Positions 43,772-55,504 are shown, counted from the first letter of the stretch. The stretch is DNA of 64,000 nucleotides from Laguncularia racemosa (GCA_037954665.1 JBBMOL010000135.1:1121001-1185000), one strand, 5' to 3'. Made by a program: numbers and translations. Notes: generated by a model not told the origin, from the letters alone.

Positions 43772-44139
43772 CTGAATATGAGCATGGGGTCCTCGTCAGG
43801 TAACCCATCAAATTGGCATTGATTGTGGATCATATTCATTGTAGAGGCCTTGACTTCAAAGTTGTTGGCCTCTATTGCAGGCATCACTATACACGATCCG
43901 GTACTACCCAAAGTAGGCCTAGCGTACTGAACCATGGTCCTACGTTCGTCCGCCATTGCTTTAGTATGAGATTCGCTGCTGTTCACTGATTGACTGTTCT
44001 TATCTACTGAATTCTCACTCTCACTCAGCAGCAGTTCCTCTTCACTCACAACAGGTTCAGCACTCTTTAATTTCCTTCTGATTGTCCGATCAATCTCTGG
44101 GTCGAATTCAAGGAGTTTAGAAGAAGAACTCCTTGTCAT
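43762..44139 (-). pseudogene. Partial copy of C: gag N-terminus
   Basis: Identical in translation to 55504-55127, including the one-base deletion in the C/G run (plus 43786-43789). Confidence 0.88.
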
Positions 44140-44255
44140 AAACTGCAGAGAAAACCAACTTAATTAGTTCCCTTTCTAAGAAAGTAAAACCAAGGATAAC
44201 AAATGATAAGAGAAGAAATGGTCAGATTAGTCAGCGTTTAGTGTTCTTAATATCG

Positions 44256-44277
44256 CCGATCCCCGGCAACGGCGCCA
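44256..44277 (-). other. Second primer-binding site next to the left LTR of C
   Basis: The same sequence as at 55621-55642, beside the left LTR, showing that internal sequence restarts there. Confidence 0.88.
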
Positions 44278-44283
44278 AAAACT

Positions 44284-45859
44284 TGTTGATTGAATCGCAA
44301 TCATACGAATTAAAATCCTTTTTACTCCGACTCTTCCTTGCGATCAATTAGGCAAGTGCACCTATCGATTACAGTAGTATAGAGTTTAAGCACGGATATC
44401 GTTCCCTCAGGGATCTACAAGTACTAATACTAACCTCAAACCGACTATCTAACCGCACAATTTCGAGGTGAATTGACTTAACCAAATTACCTAAATTAAA
44501 CTAAATTATCTAATAGAAATTAAATCAATGGATATCAAACAATGAGTTAAATTATCAAATTCAATGTTCCAACGCGTACCCCACTCTTACTACTCATCTA
44601 ATTACTATGCAACTTCAATCCTTAGAAAACTAATTAATGAGTACTGATTATCTCTGATCCGCGGGGCATCTAACACTAAGTTAATCTTTCTTCCAAAATC
44701 ACTAACTCCTAATTCTAACCGTATTAACAAAGATCCCTCTTTTATTAACAACAATCAGAATTGCATGATTATACCACAACCCTCAATTAGATTAAATCGT
44801 TATATCCAATCTAATACGGAAAACTTATGCTTTCTATCCCTAGATTGCATACAAGCCTTTTCATCCGATGTATGATCTATTCAAATAAGAGATTTCCCAA
44901 TCAACTTATCAGAAATCAATGTAATCTAATGCTGGCCAAACATCAAATCAACAATATATAATAAACAACATGGATGAAATCAGAGATGCTCAATCGTCAT
45001 TAATTTTGCAATAAACCCAATGTTACATAGTAATCAGACTTTCGTAAGATTCGGGTACGAAATAATTAGCTACACATGGTTCTCAAGGAATAACAAAACG
45101 AAATAATCAAATCCATGTGTGAAACACTTCTAGAATTAAAGCTCGAAAATTCCTTTGACTGTTGTTGTTCTCCAAAATTCCAGGATGTGTTTTCTGCCTT
45201 CTCTCTCCTCTTTCTCTGTCGTCAAAGACGACTATTTATACCTAGGGTAGCTTCCTCTCTGGCGTGTAGAAGATATCCTTCAAATATGGACGAAAGATTT
45301 AAAGATATCTTTCCTTCGATAGATACACGGTCATACTACACGGGCGTGTAGATAAACCGTGTATGTCTCTGAGTCAGTGAACTCTGGGCGTGTATATCCC
45401 ACACGGCCGTTTGCAATAGTCGTGTATATCTCTGTCTTCTTTGTTCTTTGTACACGGTTGATTACACGGGTGTGTATTCCAACCGTGTGTCCTCCTCAAT
45501 GTGTTACTATGCACGGTTGGCTTACACGGGTGTGTATTCCAACCGTGTACTGGTCTGTCCTGAAAACTCTTCTTCCACGCTGATACACGGGCGTGTATCC
45601 GAACCGTGTAATCTCCTGATTCCTTCACACGGCCGTTTATAAAACCGTGTGACTTCCTTTAACTTCAAAGCATTCCCTTTTTACTTGCTTTTATCTCCAA
45701 TTCGTCTTGAATTTAAGTACTTTTCATCAAATCATCCTTTTCCACTCCTGAACATGAAATATAAATCAATTAAGCATCATAATCTTATATTTTCACGCCC
45801 AATTATCTCAAAAATTGACTTAATCATCTCCAATTATAAGAGTTAAAATAGATTTATCA
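44284..45859 (-). repeat. Element C left LTR (3' LTR, also 5' LTR of the partial copy)
   Basis: 1576 bases, same length as the right LTR. A purine tract lies on its upstream side (45860-45874, AAGTGCGGAGAAATT on the minus strand) and a primer site on its downstream side, so it serves two internal regions. Confidence 0.92.
45324..45651. repeat. Cluster of six nested palindromes in the left LTR of C
   Basis: Modules at about 45324-45363, 45389-45426, 45451-45489, 45511-45549, 45583-45609 and 45626-45651. Outer arms such as ACACGGTT / AACCGTGT surround cores such as ACACGGGTGTGT or ACACGGGCGTGT. Confidence 0.87.
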
Positions 45860-45874
45860 AATTTCTCCGCACTT
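45860..45874 (-). other. Element C polypurine tract
   Basis: AAGTGCGGAGAAATT on the minus strand, directly before the left LTR; compare AAGTGTGGGGGAATT in B. Confidence 0.78.
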
Positions 45875-47487
45875 AAGCATTTGCTTGTCCTCATGCAAAT
45901 TACACATATGGAAGTCTCAATTCTCAGAATTCTTAAAACTCAGGAAAAAATTCAATCATTAACCCCACTTTATACCAGGATAGCCACCATTTTCCACAAT
46001 TCGCCTTTCTTATCACTCAATCTTGTTAAGCACTTGTATTCAAAATACCAATAGTAGATTTCCAGTATTAATCCAAGTAAGTGAAACTTTTACCCTTTAT
46101 CATTTAACCAAAAATCTCAAAGTTAAGATCGGACTTACAATCATAGAACTCAGGCATATACATCCACTTATTTCCTGGATCTTTTTCCCTTTTTGGATTG
46201 GGAGTTCAACCTTTTAGTACCTTTTCTTAGTCAATTAACCCATGTAACGAACTTTTAATCGATAATCCTAGGCTTGTTACCCAAGTTAACAGACGTTATC
46301 CCCTCAAGCATAGAGGGCGTCCCTCGGATTTACTTGTTCGGGTTGAATTAACTAATCAATCCCTTCTTCTTTTTTTTTTTTTTTAGTGAATAAGAGCGGT
46401 TTCCTTGGCCAGTAAGTCCCAGACCAGACGATCTTAGGCTACTAGTTTTTAAGATACCCCTTCGAACCTCTACCACTCGAATCCAAATATTCTAATTTAA
46501 AGCCTCATTTAGTTCAGTTTTCTCGGATTTTACTCATAACCCTTGTAGCGAGCTTTCAGCCAATGATCCCAAGTTCATCACCCAAGTCAATAGATGTTAT
46601 TCCCCAGAAAGGGCACCCCTCGGACTTAATTACTCGAGTCAATGAGATCCAATTCTGAACTATTTGTTATTGTTCATCATTTTTTTTTCATCAAATTACT
46701 CCCAATTTGTGTTCTATTCCATTATTTTTGTAAGGGAAAATCACCAAGCTATAAGTATCACTTGTTCCTTCATTCAAGATCGCAAAATCAAATCCTAATT
46801 CTGAAATGAAAGCCTAAATAACAAGTAAGTCTCCCTCACATGGATACCATACTATAACTCTAAAAAGGTAAAGAGAATACAAAATAAGAGAATAATACAA
46901 AATTCGAAAAATTTCCCATGAAATAGCTGCCTATACAAGTGGAATTTTATGTTTCCTGAGCAACTATTTCTCATCATCATTAAGCTTCCAAATGTTACTT
47001 AAACAAGGGAAATTGAGCATTATTTAAAAGTCCATAAGTTCATTGCTCTTGTGATATCTTTCTGTTCTTTCTATTCCCTTTCCCACACTTAAAATCAGAC
47101 ATTGTCCCCAATGTCTACCCACAAAGTACACTAAGGAAATAAAATAGAAACAATAAAAGGAGAAAGAAAAATGAAACTCCCCTGAAATCTATAAGTGGCA
47201 AGTCATTCACAGGGGAAACTCCATTAAAGTGCAAAATCCTCGAATCATCCTTCTGAGATCATCAGCTTTCAACATTCAATCAGCACCAGCGAAAGTCTAA
47301 ATGGGTATAGATAAAATCCTAAAAACAAAACACACTAAAAGAAAAACTAAAAGAAATGATTATCACCAAAACAAATAAGCACAAGTCAATATCATCCAAG
47401 TTTATCACAGATAGTCAAAGTCACAGCGAATAGTCAACAAAAATAATTTAGGGTTAGACAGACAAGTTAGCAAATAGTTAGGAAAAA
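45875..47487 (-). other. Element C 3' non-coding region
   Basis: No gene seen. Contains the 15-mer AGGGGTATCTTAAAA (minus, 46461-46447) shared with element B, and a T-run on the plus strand at about 46371-46384. Confidence 0.7.
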
Positions 47488-48802
47488 TCAGTCATCATCC
47501 TTCTTAGACACATAGTCTTCATCGTCGGAGCTTTCCTCAGCAACCATTCGCTCCGTACCTGGTCTGTGGGGGCTTTCCTCTGATGGAGCAGGTGGAGCAG
47601 AAGACGATCTTCCCTCAGTATGCCTCTGTCGGCTGATCGGTTCGGGAGGGATCACGTCTTCTTCGCTTGAGCTGGCACAGGAAGAGAACTGAATGTCTAA
47701 CTTCTCACCAAGCTTGGTGAAGCAATCGATTAAAAACTTCTTCAGTCCCTTTTGCCGTTTTTCCATCTTAGTGATCTTCTGCTTCATCATCTTCTGGCTT
47801 TTCTTTATCTCTCCCACATCACGCGATAGCTGAGAAACCAGCTCTAGCATCTGCACATGGACGGACGGTTCAGCCTGCAGTTGTGGTTCCTCTTCTTCCT
47901 CTTCCCTTATTTCCTCTTCAGCGCCAGCGTCAATTGGTTGAAAATTCCAATCGCTTAATATCCTAACTTTAAGCTTCAGAGATCGCCCAATGAAATCACT
48001 AGGTGCTGGATGTGGGAATAGACCCAGATTTTTCAAAATTCTAATAATTAAAGCACCTAGGAAAACCCCTTTCGGTCCTTTCTCTGCCTGGCGCTGAAGA
48101 CAAAAAGCGGCAAAAACACCCACATTGATGCGGGTTCCAGTATGCATGGCCCACAACTGAAATAAGTCTCTGGCGTTAACAACGCCCTCTGAATCGATCC
48201 TACCAGTGGTAGAGCAAGCCATAATGTAATGTAGGATATGATGTACTCTATTTCTCAGTTGAGAGGCCTTGGTGTGAGAGGCACTGTAGGCACCAATACC
48301 ATATCGAGTCCATAAAGAGATAGAGTTCGCTGGGCCCCACGAAACCGGAAGGGCGCGAAACTCAGGGGTTTGAAGAAAACCCTCATCATAGATGCCCATA
48401 GCCTCTATGAACTCAGTCATGGACATCTTATGGTACTCACCTTGGGCTAGAAACTCAACTTCGTTTGTTACACCAGCATTCATTGTTCCTGAGATCTTGA
48501 AGGTGGCTAAGAAAGTAAGAATTAACTCCTCGTATAAGTCTTCTTCGATCATGAACAGGTGAAACCAGGCTCGGTCAGCTAAGAGCCTCTCAAATTGTTA
48601 GACCAACCCAAATCTTCTCAAAACGTCCTAGTCCAACACCACATTCGGTTTGATGACCTTTTTTTGACTTATATAGGGTAAAGAGTTCTTTATCCTTCTC
48701 TCGAATATTTACAGGGTATCGAAGAGCTTCAGATTGGCTTGAACTACCCGTTTCGGATCGGCTTCTTTTCTTCTTTTGAGCAACAGTCTTGACGCGTGGC
48801 AT
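47488..48802 (-). pseudogene. Element C third ORF (Athila ORF in env position)
   Basis: MPRVKTVAQKKKRSRSETGS opens at 48802 with a basic Lys/Arg patch. The frame is lost near a T7/A7 run at about 48659-48665, and two further stops follow in the right frame. From 48590 the frame reads QFERLLADRAWFHLFMIEED, LYEELILTFLATFKISG, LPVSWGPANSISLWTRYGIG, YIMACSTTGRIDSEGVVNAR, then GVFLGALIIRILKNLGLF, an acidic run, a coiled-coil-like EIKKSQKMMKQKITKMEKRQ and a Ser/Glu/Asp-rich end. The middle resembles the ATHILA ORF family. I see no signal peptide and no convincing transmembrane segment, so an envelope role is not supported. Confidence 0.72.
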
Positions 48803-50045
48803 CTGAAAAGGGAAATAAGCAGAACCTGATCATACCAAGAATAAAAGAGTCTAAAACAAACAAAGCCCGTAGGTAATACATCAAATAACCACATCGCAAA
48901 CAAAGAACTCCACCATTAGCATCACGGAAGCACGTAAAACCATCAAAATTAAGGTTCACAGTATCATACACAGTTCTTAGGCACGGGAGTGTATTGTAGC
49001 CGTGTATATCAGAAAATCCCCGCCAAAATTTGAAAAACAACTCATAAACGGCCGTGTATTGCAAGAAATTACGAGAGAATCATCAATCACATGCACTAAT
49101 GGTGCTTAAAGCAAAAATCCCTTTAGCATGCAATCCAAAATACGTTCCAATCACAAAGGATCACGCATGAACGGTTCGAAACCCTAGATTTTCTAATCCA
49201 AACAGCGATCGAGAAATGGAGAATGGAAAAACTTCACAAATCGCATGAAAAACATCATCCATACTCAGATAAACAAAAGCCCTAAGGTTTCATTATCCTC
49301 CACATGTCATAACATGCCACATTCATATGGAAATTTGACATTGAGTGAGAAAATAGAGAGGGAAGCAAGACAAAGGAAAAAGAATGAGAAAGATCTTACC
49401 TTGTCAAAGCAATGGGAGAGGGAAACCAACAAGGGAATGGAAAGTGAATGATGTATAGAGAGAAAAGATATGTAGATGAGAGTGTACTGAAAATGAGGGG
49501 TACGGTTATCAAAAACGGTATAAATACCCGAACACACACGGTCCCCATACGCGGGCGTGTAATGCGCCCGTGTATAGGCCTAAGCTGCGAAAGCACGGGT
49601 ATAACACACGGCCGTGTTATACAACCGTGTACCCTTCTTACTTCTAGTTAGAAAACTTACCTCTCATATACGGTTGACACACGCCCGTGTGTCCTGACCG
49701 TGTATTCCTCTGTGACTCGCTCCCTATATACGGATTTGATAAACGGCCGTTTCCCTTAGCCGTGTCTACCTTGTTCAACATTTCCTTGTATACACGGTCA
49801 AGAAACACGGGCGTGTGTTTTGACCGTGTATTACTCTGTGGGTCACCGTTCTCTCTACACGGGCGCGATACACGCCTGTGTATTTCATCCGTGTGTCTCC
49901 TGAAGGTTAAAATTTTCCTTCTCTTGATTATTTCTTGAAGTCCATCTCCTCAAAAAGCTTCTTCATAAATACTCCTCTGCAAAACTTTGGAAAAAGAATA
50001 ACAAATATGGTGATAACTCAAAACAAAAATGAAACTTACCTAATT
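48803..50045 (-). other. Element C spacer between pol and the third ORF, with palindrome modules
   Basis: No ORF is supported; the short frames here arise from palindromes. Six nested palindrome modules lie at 49535-49895 and looser ones at 48981-49006 and 49041-49063. In Athila elements this region precedes an env-like ORF and may include its splice acceptor. Confidence 0.65.
49535..49895. repeat. Cluster of six nested palindromes (ACACGG...CCGTGT), internal
   Basis: Modules at about 49535-49575, 49593-49631, 49668-49703, 49728-49766, 49791-49830 and 49857-49895. The best one has 11-base perfect outer arms TACACGGTCAA / TTGACCGTGTA around the core ACACGGGCGTGT. Spacing is 60-70 bases. Confidence 0.85.
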
Positions 50046-50063
50046 TCATGGGTTGCCTCCCAT
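50046..50063 (-). promoter_or_regulatory. Conserved post-pol hairpin, element C
   Basis: On the minus strand GATGGGAGGCAACCCATG, matching the hairpin of element B in 17 of 18 positions and in the same place, about 50 bases after pol. Confidence 0.6.
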
Positions 50064-50114
50064 CAAGCGCTTTTGTTTAACGTTGTTTGCTCGACGAAAT
50101 GAAGCTCCTTGTGA

Positions 50115-50378
50115 TTAAGTCACCAGGGGGTGGAGTCTAAACTCCTCTTGGCCCTCTTTCTCCGCTTGAGTCCCAAAATACAGCTTCAGGCGCTGTCCAT
50201 TTGCCTTGAAAGTGTGCCCATCCGGGTGTTCCAATTCCACAGCTCCATGGGGAAAGACTTTGTGTACTTTGAATGGTCCAGACCATCGCGATCTCAACTT
50301 GCCCGGAAAAAGTTTCAGCCGCGAGTTGAACAAGAGAACGTGATCTCCCTCACGGAATTGTTTCGGTTGATGAATCCG
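50115..50378 (-). pseudogene. Element C integrase C-terminus
   Basis: In frame after the TAG: RIHQPKQFREGDHVLLFNSR, LKLFPGKLRSRWSGPFKVHK, VFPHGAVELEHPDGHTFKAN, ending EEFRLHPLVT. This is the SWSGPF/HGAVEL module at the end of Athila integrase. Confidence 0.87.
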
Positions 50379-51300
50379 CTAGTCGTGATACCTCTTCACC
50401 TTCTCTTTATAAATGCACATGTTATCATAGGCCATCGCGCGCCATTCATTGAGTTCGTTCAATTGAAACTTCCTCTGTTTTCCAGCAGCTTCTAGATCCA
50501 TGTTGAGAGTATGCATAGCCCAAAAAGCTCGATGTTCCAACTCCACTGGCAGGTGGCAAGCTTTCCCAAACACTAGTCGGTATGGAGTGGTACCTAAAGG
50601 AGTTTTGAATGCAGTCCTGTAGGCCCACAATGCATTGTCTAGTTTTTCCGACCAGTCCCTTCGGTGGTGCTCCACTGTCTTTTCAAGAATTCTTTTGAGT
50701 TCACGGTTTGAAACTTCCACTTGACCACTCGTCTGAGGATGATAGGGGGTTGCTAATCTATGGGTGACTCCATACCGCTTCAGCACTTTCTCCAATTGCA
50801 CATTACAGAAATGTGTTCCCCTATCGCTAATTAAAGCCCGTGGTGCTCCAAACCTAGAAAAAAGTTTCTTTAAGAATTTCACCACTACTCTGGCATCATT
50901 GGTGGACAAAGCTTGGGCTTTTACCCATTTGGACACATAATCTACTGCCACGAGTATATACTTATTCCCGAAAGAATTTGGGAAAGGGCCTACGAAATCG
51001 ATCCCCCACACGTCGAAGATCTCACACTCCAAAATGAAGTTCTGGGGCATCTCATCACGTTTTGATATACTACCCATACGTTGGCACCTGTCACATGTCT
51101 TCACAAAACTGAAGGAGTCTTTGAATATACTTGGCCAATAAAATCCAGATTCCAAAACCTTGTGGGCTTCCGATTCACACTATAATGACCACCAGTTGGC
51201 CCGGTGTGACAGTGCTTCAAAATCTCTTGCCCTTCTTGCTCGGTTACACATCGTCTAATCACTTGATCTGCACAAACACGAAACAAGAATGGTTCCTCCC
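50379..51300 (-). pseudogene. Element C integrase
   Basis: Begins in one frame (FRVCADQVIRRCVTEQEGQE, then HCHTGPTGGHYSVNR) and, after a frameshift near 51175, continues SGFYWPSIFKDSFSFVKTCD then RCQRMGSISKRDEMP. Catalytic residues: Asp in VWGIDFVGPFP, Asp in ALISDRGTHFCN, Glu in GQVEVSNRELKRI. It ends at a TAG (50381-50379) after VKRYHD. Confidence 0.9.
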
Positions 51301-52150
51301 AAAAATAGTTTCTTTAACTCAACAAAGAACCGCTTCTTTTGCTGAGGCGTTTTGTCACTAGGGAGTACTTTGCAAACAAGATAGTTAGCAAAATCAGCAA
51401 ACCAAGGATCGGAAGTGTCACTTACCTCGTTAATCTGATAAAGTCCTTCCTCTGGAAAAGCATCATCAATCTCATCTTCATCCAATTTCTCCAAATGCGG
51501 GTTCTCCAATCGAGAAAGATGATCAGCAGCTAGATTCTCCGCTCCCTTTTTATCCCGAATCTCCAAATCGAATTCTTGGAGAAGCAATATCCACCGAATG
51601 AGTCGCGGTTTGGCATCTGTCTTAGATAATAAAAACCTGAGAGCTGAATGGTCAGTGTAAACAATTACCTTAGACAAAATTAAATAAGACCAAAACTTGT
51701 CAAAAGCAAAAATTACAATAAGAAGTTCCTTTTCAGTCGTGGTGTAGTTCTCTTGAGCACCCGTGAGGGTCTTACTAGCATAATAAATAGGCTGAAAGTG
51801 CTTGTCCCTCCTTTGTCCCAAAACCGCTCCAACAGCAAAATCACTTGCATCACACATTAATTCGAAAGGGAGATCCCAATCAGGAGTCACCATGATAGGT
51901 GCTTTGGTCAACAATTCCTTAAGCTTATTGAACGCTTGAAGGCATTCATTGGTGAATTCATAAGGTATGTCCTTTTCTAATAACCGTGTCAACGGACGGG
52001 CTATTTTAGAGAAGTCCTTAATGAACCTTCTATAAAAGCCAGCATGCCCAAGGAAACTCCGAATGGCTCTTACTGAAGAAGGAGGTGGAAGTTTTGCAAT
52101 TGTGTCCACCTTAGCACTATCCACTTCGATTCCTCTATGAGAAATTTTAT
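51255..52150 (-). pseudogene. Element C RT thumb and RNase H
   Basis: From KISHRGIEVDSAKVDTIAKL: FLGHAGFYRRFIKDFSKIAR, ELMCDASDFAVGAVLGQRRD, NYTTTEKELLIVIFAFDKFW, YTDHSALRFLLSKTDAKPRL, AADHLSRLENP. The RNase H signatures are intact. The frame ends at a shift near 51300, just before the integrase zinc finger. Confidence 0.9.
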
Positions 52151-52533
52151 GCTAGAACAATACCCTCCTTCACCATGAAGTGACATTTCTCCCAATTCAA
52201 AACCAGATTTGTCTCTTCACATCGAATCAACACTCTCTCCAAATTATTGAGACAAGAATCAAAGGAATCACCAAAGACGGAGAAATCGTCCATAAAGACT
52301 TCCATAATGTCCTCTACCAAATCCTCAAAGATGGCTAGCATACACCGCTGAAACGTAGCCGGTGCGTTGCATAACCCAAAAGGCATGCGCCTATATGCGA
52401 AAGTACCGTAGGGACAGGTAAAGGTAGTCTTTTCGTGGTCCTCAGGAGCGATTTGGATCTGAAAATATCCCGACATACCGTCTAAAAAACAGTAGTATAG
52501 ATGTCCTGCTAACTGCTCTAGCATTTGATCCAC
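52147..52533 (-). pseudogene. Element C reverse transcriptase core
   Basis: DQMLEQLAGHLYYCFLDGMS, YFQIQIAPEDHEKTTFTCPY, RRMPFGLCNAPATFQRCM and catalytic VFMDDFSVFGDSFDSC (FMDD). It ends KCHFMVKEGIVLA, followed by a two-base deletion near 52153; after that HKISHRGIEVDSAK continues in another frame. Confidence 0.9.
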
Positions 52534-54407
52534 AAAAGGGAGGGGAAGTGATCTTTGCGAGTTGCCTCATTCAGCCGTCTATAATCAATGCACACTCGCC
52601 ATCCCGTAACAGTTCTCATGGGTATCAATTCGTTCCTTTCATTGAGGACCACAGTCATTCCCCCTTTCTTGGGTACCACTTGTACAGGGCTTACCCAAGA
52701 ACTGTCGGAAATAGGGTAGATTAACCTTGCATCCAAGAGCTTAATCACCTCCTTCTTGACCACTTCTTTCATGTTAGGGTTTAACCTTCTTTGAGGTTGC
52801 ACCATAGGTTTGAAATCCTCCTCCAATAGGATCTTATGGGTGCAAAACGAAGGACTAATACCCTTTATATCAGATATCTTCCAAGCAAGAGCACTCTTGT
52901 GCTCCTTCAAGACCCTTAGTAAGCTATCCCTTTGCTCCCTTGTCAGACCAGCTGAAATAATGACAGGGAGTTTAGAGTCGGCCTCCAAAAAGGCATATTC
53001 AAGGTACTCAGGGAGTTGCTTCAACTCAAGTTCTGGGGGTTCCTCAACCGACGGTTTCAATCTTCCGTCCTCACTGACCCCAATCTTCTCAAACCCCTTT
53101 CTACAAACTACTTCCTCACAAGTTCTCAGATGAGCTTTCACATTTTGAATCTCCACATTTTCACTCACTTCATCATCATCCGCTATCAAACTCAATTCAA
53201 GAGGATCTCTACACATCAACTCTTGCATAACACTCATTACCGACCTGTCAACATAATCTATAGCATAACATGTATCGTCGGCGTTCAAAGTTTGTTTCAG
53301 TGCTGTTGGGATTCTCACCACTAGTTCATCCTCCCCCACTCTCAAAACTAATCTTCCATCCGCCACATTAATCATAGCTCTTGCAGTGGCAAAAAATGGT
53401 CGTCCTAAGATCAGCGGGACCTCCACATCTGCATTCATATCAAGGATTACAAAATCAACAGGGAAGATAAAGTTTTCTACCTTAACCAGGACGTCCTCAA
53501 TGATTCCTCTTGGGACTTTGATCGAGCGATCTGCCAGTTGCAGGCTCATCCTCGTTTGCTTTGGCTCTCCCAAGTTCAGTTGCTTGAACAATGAGTATGG
53601 CATCAGGTTTATGCTCGCCCCGAGATCCGCCAAAGCTTTCTCCATCGGTAGTTCACCTATTAAGCATGGAATAGTGAAACTACCCGGATCCTTGAGCTTC
53701 TTGGGCAACTTGTTTTGCAAAATCGCCGAACACTCAGCTCCAATAACTGTAGTAGAGATATCTTCCAACCGTTTCTTATTCGAGAGCAAATCCTTTAGGA
53801 ATTTCGCGTACCTGGGCATCTGCGCAAGAGCTTCCACAAACGGTATGTTGATATGTAATTGTTTAAACAAGTTTAGAAACTTACCGAAGTGCTCTTGATC
53901 CTTATCCTTTTTCAGACGTCCCAGATAAGGAATTGGAGGCTTGTATGGTTGAACAGTGGATGCTTTAACTTTCCCTTGAACACACTCTTTCTCTTTGATC
54001 TCCTCAGCCCCATGTTCCTTCTCAGCAACACCTTCTTCTTTCTTCTCAACCCCTTTTTCAAGCGCAACCCCTTGCACTCCAATAGTGTCAGATTGCAATT
54101 CCTTACCGCTCCTTAGAGTCACTGCCTTTACCTGTTCCCAAGGATTGGGTTCGGTGTTTCCAGGCAAGGATCCTTGCGGTCTTTCTGAAAGCAATTTTGC
54201 TATCTGACCCATCTGAGTTTCTAAGTTATGAATGGACGCCTCATGATTCCTTAGAGCTGCCTCTGTGGATTGTTGGCGTTGCTTGGATGTTTGGATGAAC
54301 TTGGAGATCATGTCCTCTAGACTGGACTTCTTTTCTGGAAGAGGTGGTGGAGGAGGCATTTGGAATCCCGGTGCAAGTGCTTTGCCCCGAGGGAATTGTG
54401 GATTACT
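52518..54407 (-). pseudogene. Element C gag tail, protease and RT N-terminus
   Basis: 613 codons from 54359 plus preceding in-frame sequence. Pro-rich MPPPPPLPEKKSSLEDMISK, LETQMGQIAKLLSERPQGSL, MPRYAKFLKDLLSNKKRLED, protease FTIPCLIGELPMEKALADLG then ASINLMPYSLFKQL (DLGAS active site), PLILGRPFFATARAMINVAD, then RT entry WRVCIDYRRLNEATRKDHFP. It breaks at 52540 by a one-base shift in a C-rich run. Confidence 0.9.
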
Positions 54408-55136
54408 TCATGAAAAATTGGGGTGATTGCGCCAAACCGGATTATAGGTGTTGCTGTAAGGGTTGTTCTGAGGCCTTGTAGGGTTACCTACATAATCAAT
54501 CTGCTCTGTAGTCCCTTGTGCCATGAAATCGGTTGATGAATCGGTTGGATAATATAGGGGTGGTGTAGATATCACCATCCCATCGACCTTTCTAGCTAGA
54601 GCATCGACCTTTGCCGCAATGGTGGTCATCATATCCACTTCATGAACACCTGCCACTCTCGGTCTTGCTCTGGCGTTTCTCCATTGATGGTTGTTCTTGC
54701 CCATGTTCTCAAACAATTCTAAAGTCTCTTCAGGAGTCTTGACATCAAGTGTGCCACCAGCAGCAGCATCGATGGTTTGTCGCGTCGGATAGTCAAGCCC
54801 ATTATAGAAAGTTGAGGCTTGCAACCAGTTAGGCATTTGGTGGTGTGGGCACCGCCTAAGCAAGTCCTTAAATCGCAACCAAGCTTCATGGAGTGGCTCA
54901 TTTTCCAACTGAAGGAACGATGTGATATCATTCCTCAACCTGGCAGTTTTAGATGGCGGAAAGTAATAGTCCAAAAATGTTTCCGCCAGCTGGGTCCAAG
55001 TCGTGATGGAGTCCCGGTCCAAAGAACTGAACCACTGCCTCGCTTTTCCTCTCAAAGTGAAAGGAAACAGACGCAACTTTAGTGCCTCATCGGACACCCC
55101 GTTCTGTTTAACGGTAACACGGATGTCTAGGAACAT
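54408..55136 (-). pseudogene. Element C gag core
   Basis: MFLDIRVTVKQNGVSDEALK, LFPFTLRGKARQWFSSLDRD, WTQLAETFLDYYFPPSKTAR, LHEAWLRFKDLLRRCPHHQM, ASTFYNGLDYPTRQTIDAAA. Clear Athila Retrotrans_gag. It ends at TGA 54410-54408 (NFS*SNPQFPRG), where Trp is usual, and the frame then runs on into the next block. Confidence 0.9.
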
Positions 55137-55504
55137 CTGAATATGAGCATGGGGTCCTCGTCAGGTAACCCATCAAATTGGCATTGATTGTGGATCATAT
55201 TCATTGTAGAGGCCTTGACTTCAAAGTTGTTGGCCTCTATTGCAGGCATCACTATACACGATCCGGTACTACCCAAAGTAGGCCTAGCGTACTGAACCAT
55301 GGTCCTACGTTCGTCCGCCATTGCTTTAGTATGAGATTCGCTGCTGTTCACTGATTGACTGTTCTTATCTACTGAATTCTCACTCTCACTCAGCAGCAGT
55401 TCCTCTTCACTCACAACAGGTTCAGCACTCTTTAATTTCCTTCTGATTGTCCGATCAATCTCTGGGTCGAATTCAAGGAGTTTAGAAGAAGAACTCCTTG
55501 TCAT
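55127..55504 (-). pseudogene. Element C gag N-terminus
   Basis: MTRSSSSKLLEFDPEIDRTI, acidic Ser-rich region, MVQYARPTLGSTGSCIVMPA, QCQFDGLPDEDP. The frame is lost at a run of four C/G (plus 55151-55154); the other frame continues HAHIQMFLDIRVTVKQNGV. A one-base deletion in the run explains it. The same lesion is in the partial copy. Confidence 0.85.

Noticed and set aside
45359..45642. Overlapping ORFs on both strands in the LTR of C (and the same at 56724-57007)
   Set aside because: Open frames on both strands result from the repeated ACACGG/CCGTGT palindromes and differ only by strand; no protein similarity.
43762..45859. A separate full element at the left end of C
   Set aside because: Only LTR, primer site and part of gag are present, and they share the left LTR of C; no protease or pol follows.
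47488..48802. Calling the third ORF of C an envelope protein
   Set aside because: Position fits, but no signal peptide or membrane segment is visible; its middle part resembles the ATHILA ORF family instead.
49535..49895. CRISPR-like array
   Set aside because: Spacing is regular, but the repeats are palindromic modules with variable arms, lie in a retrotransposon of a plant genome, and there are no cas genes or near-identical direct repeats.
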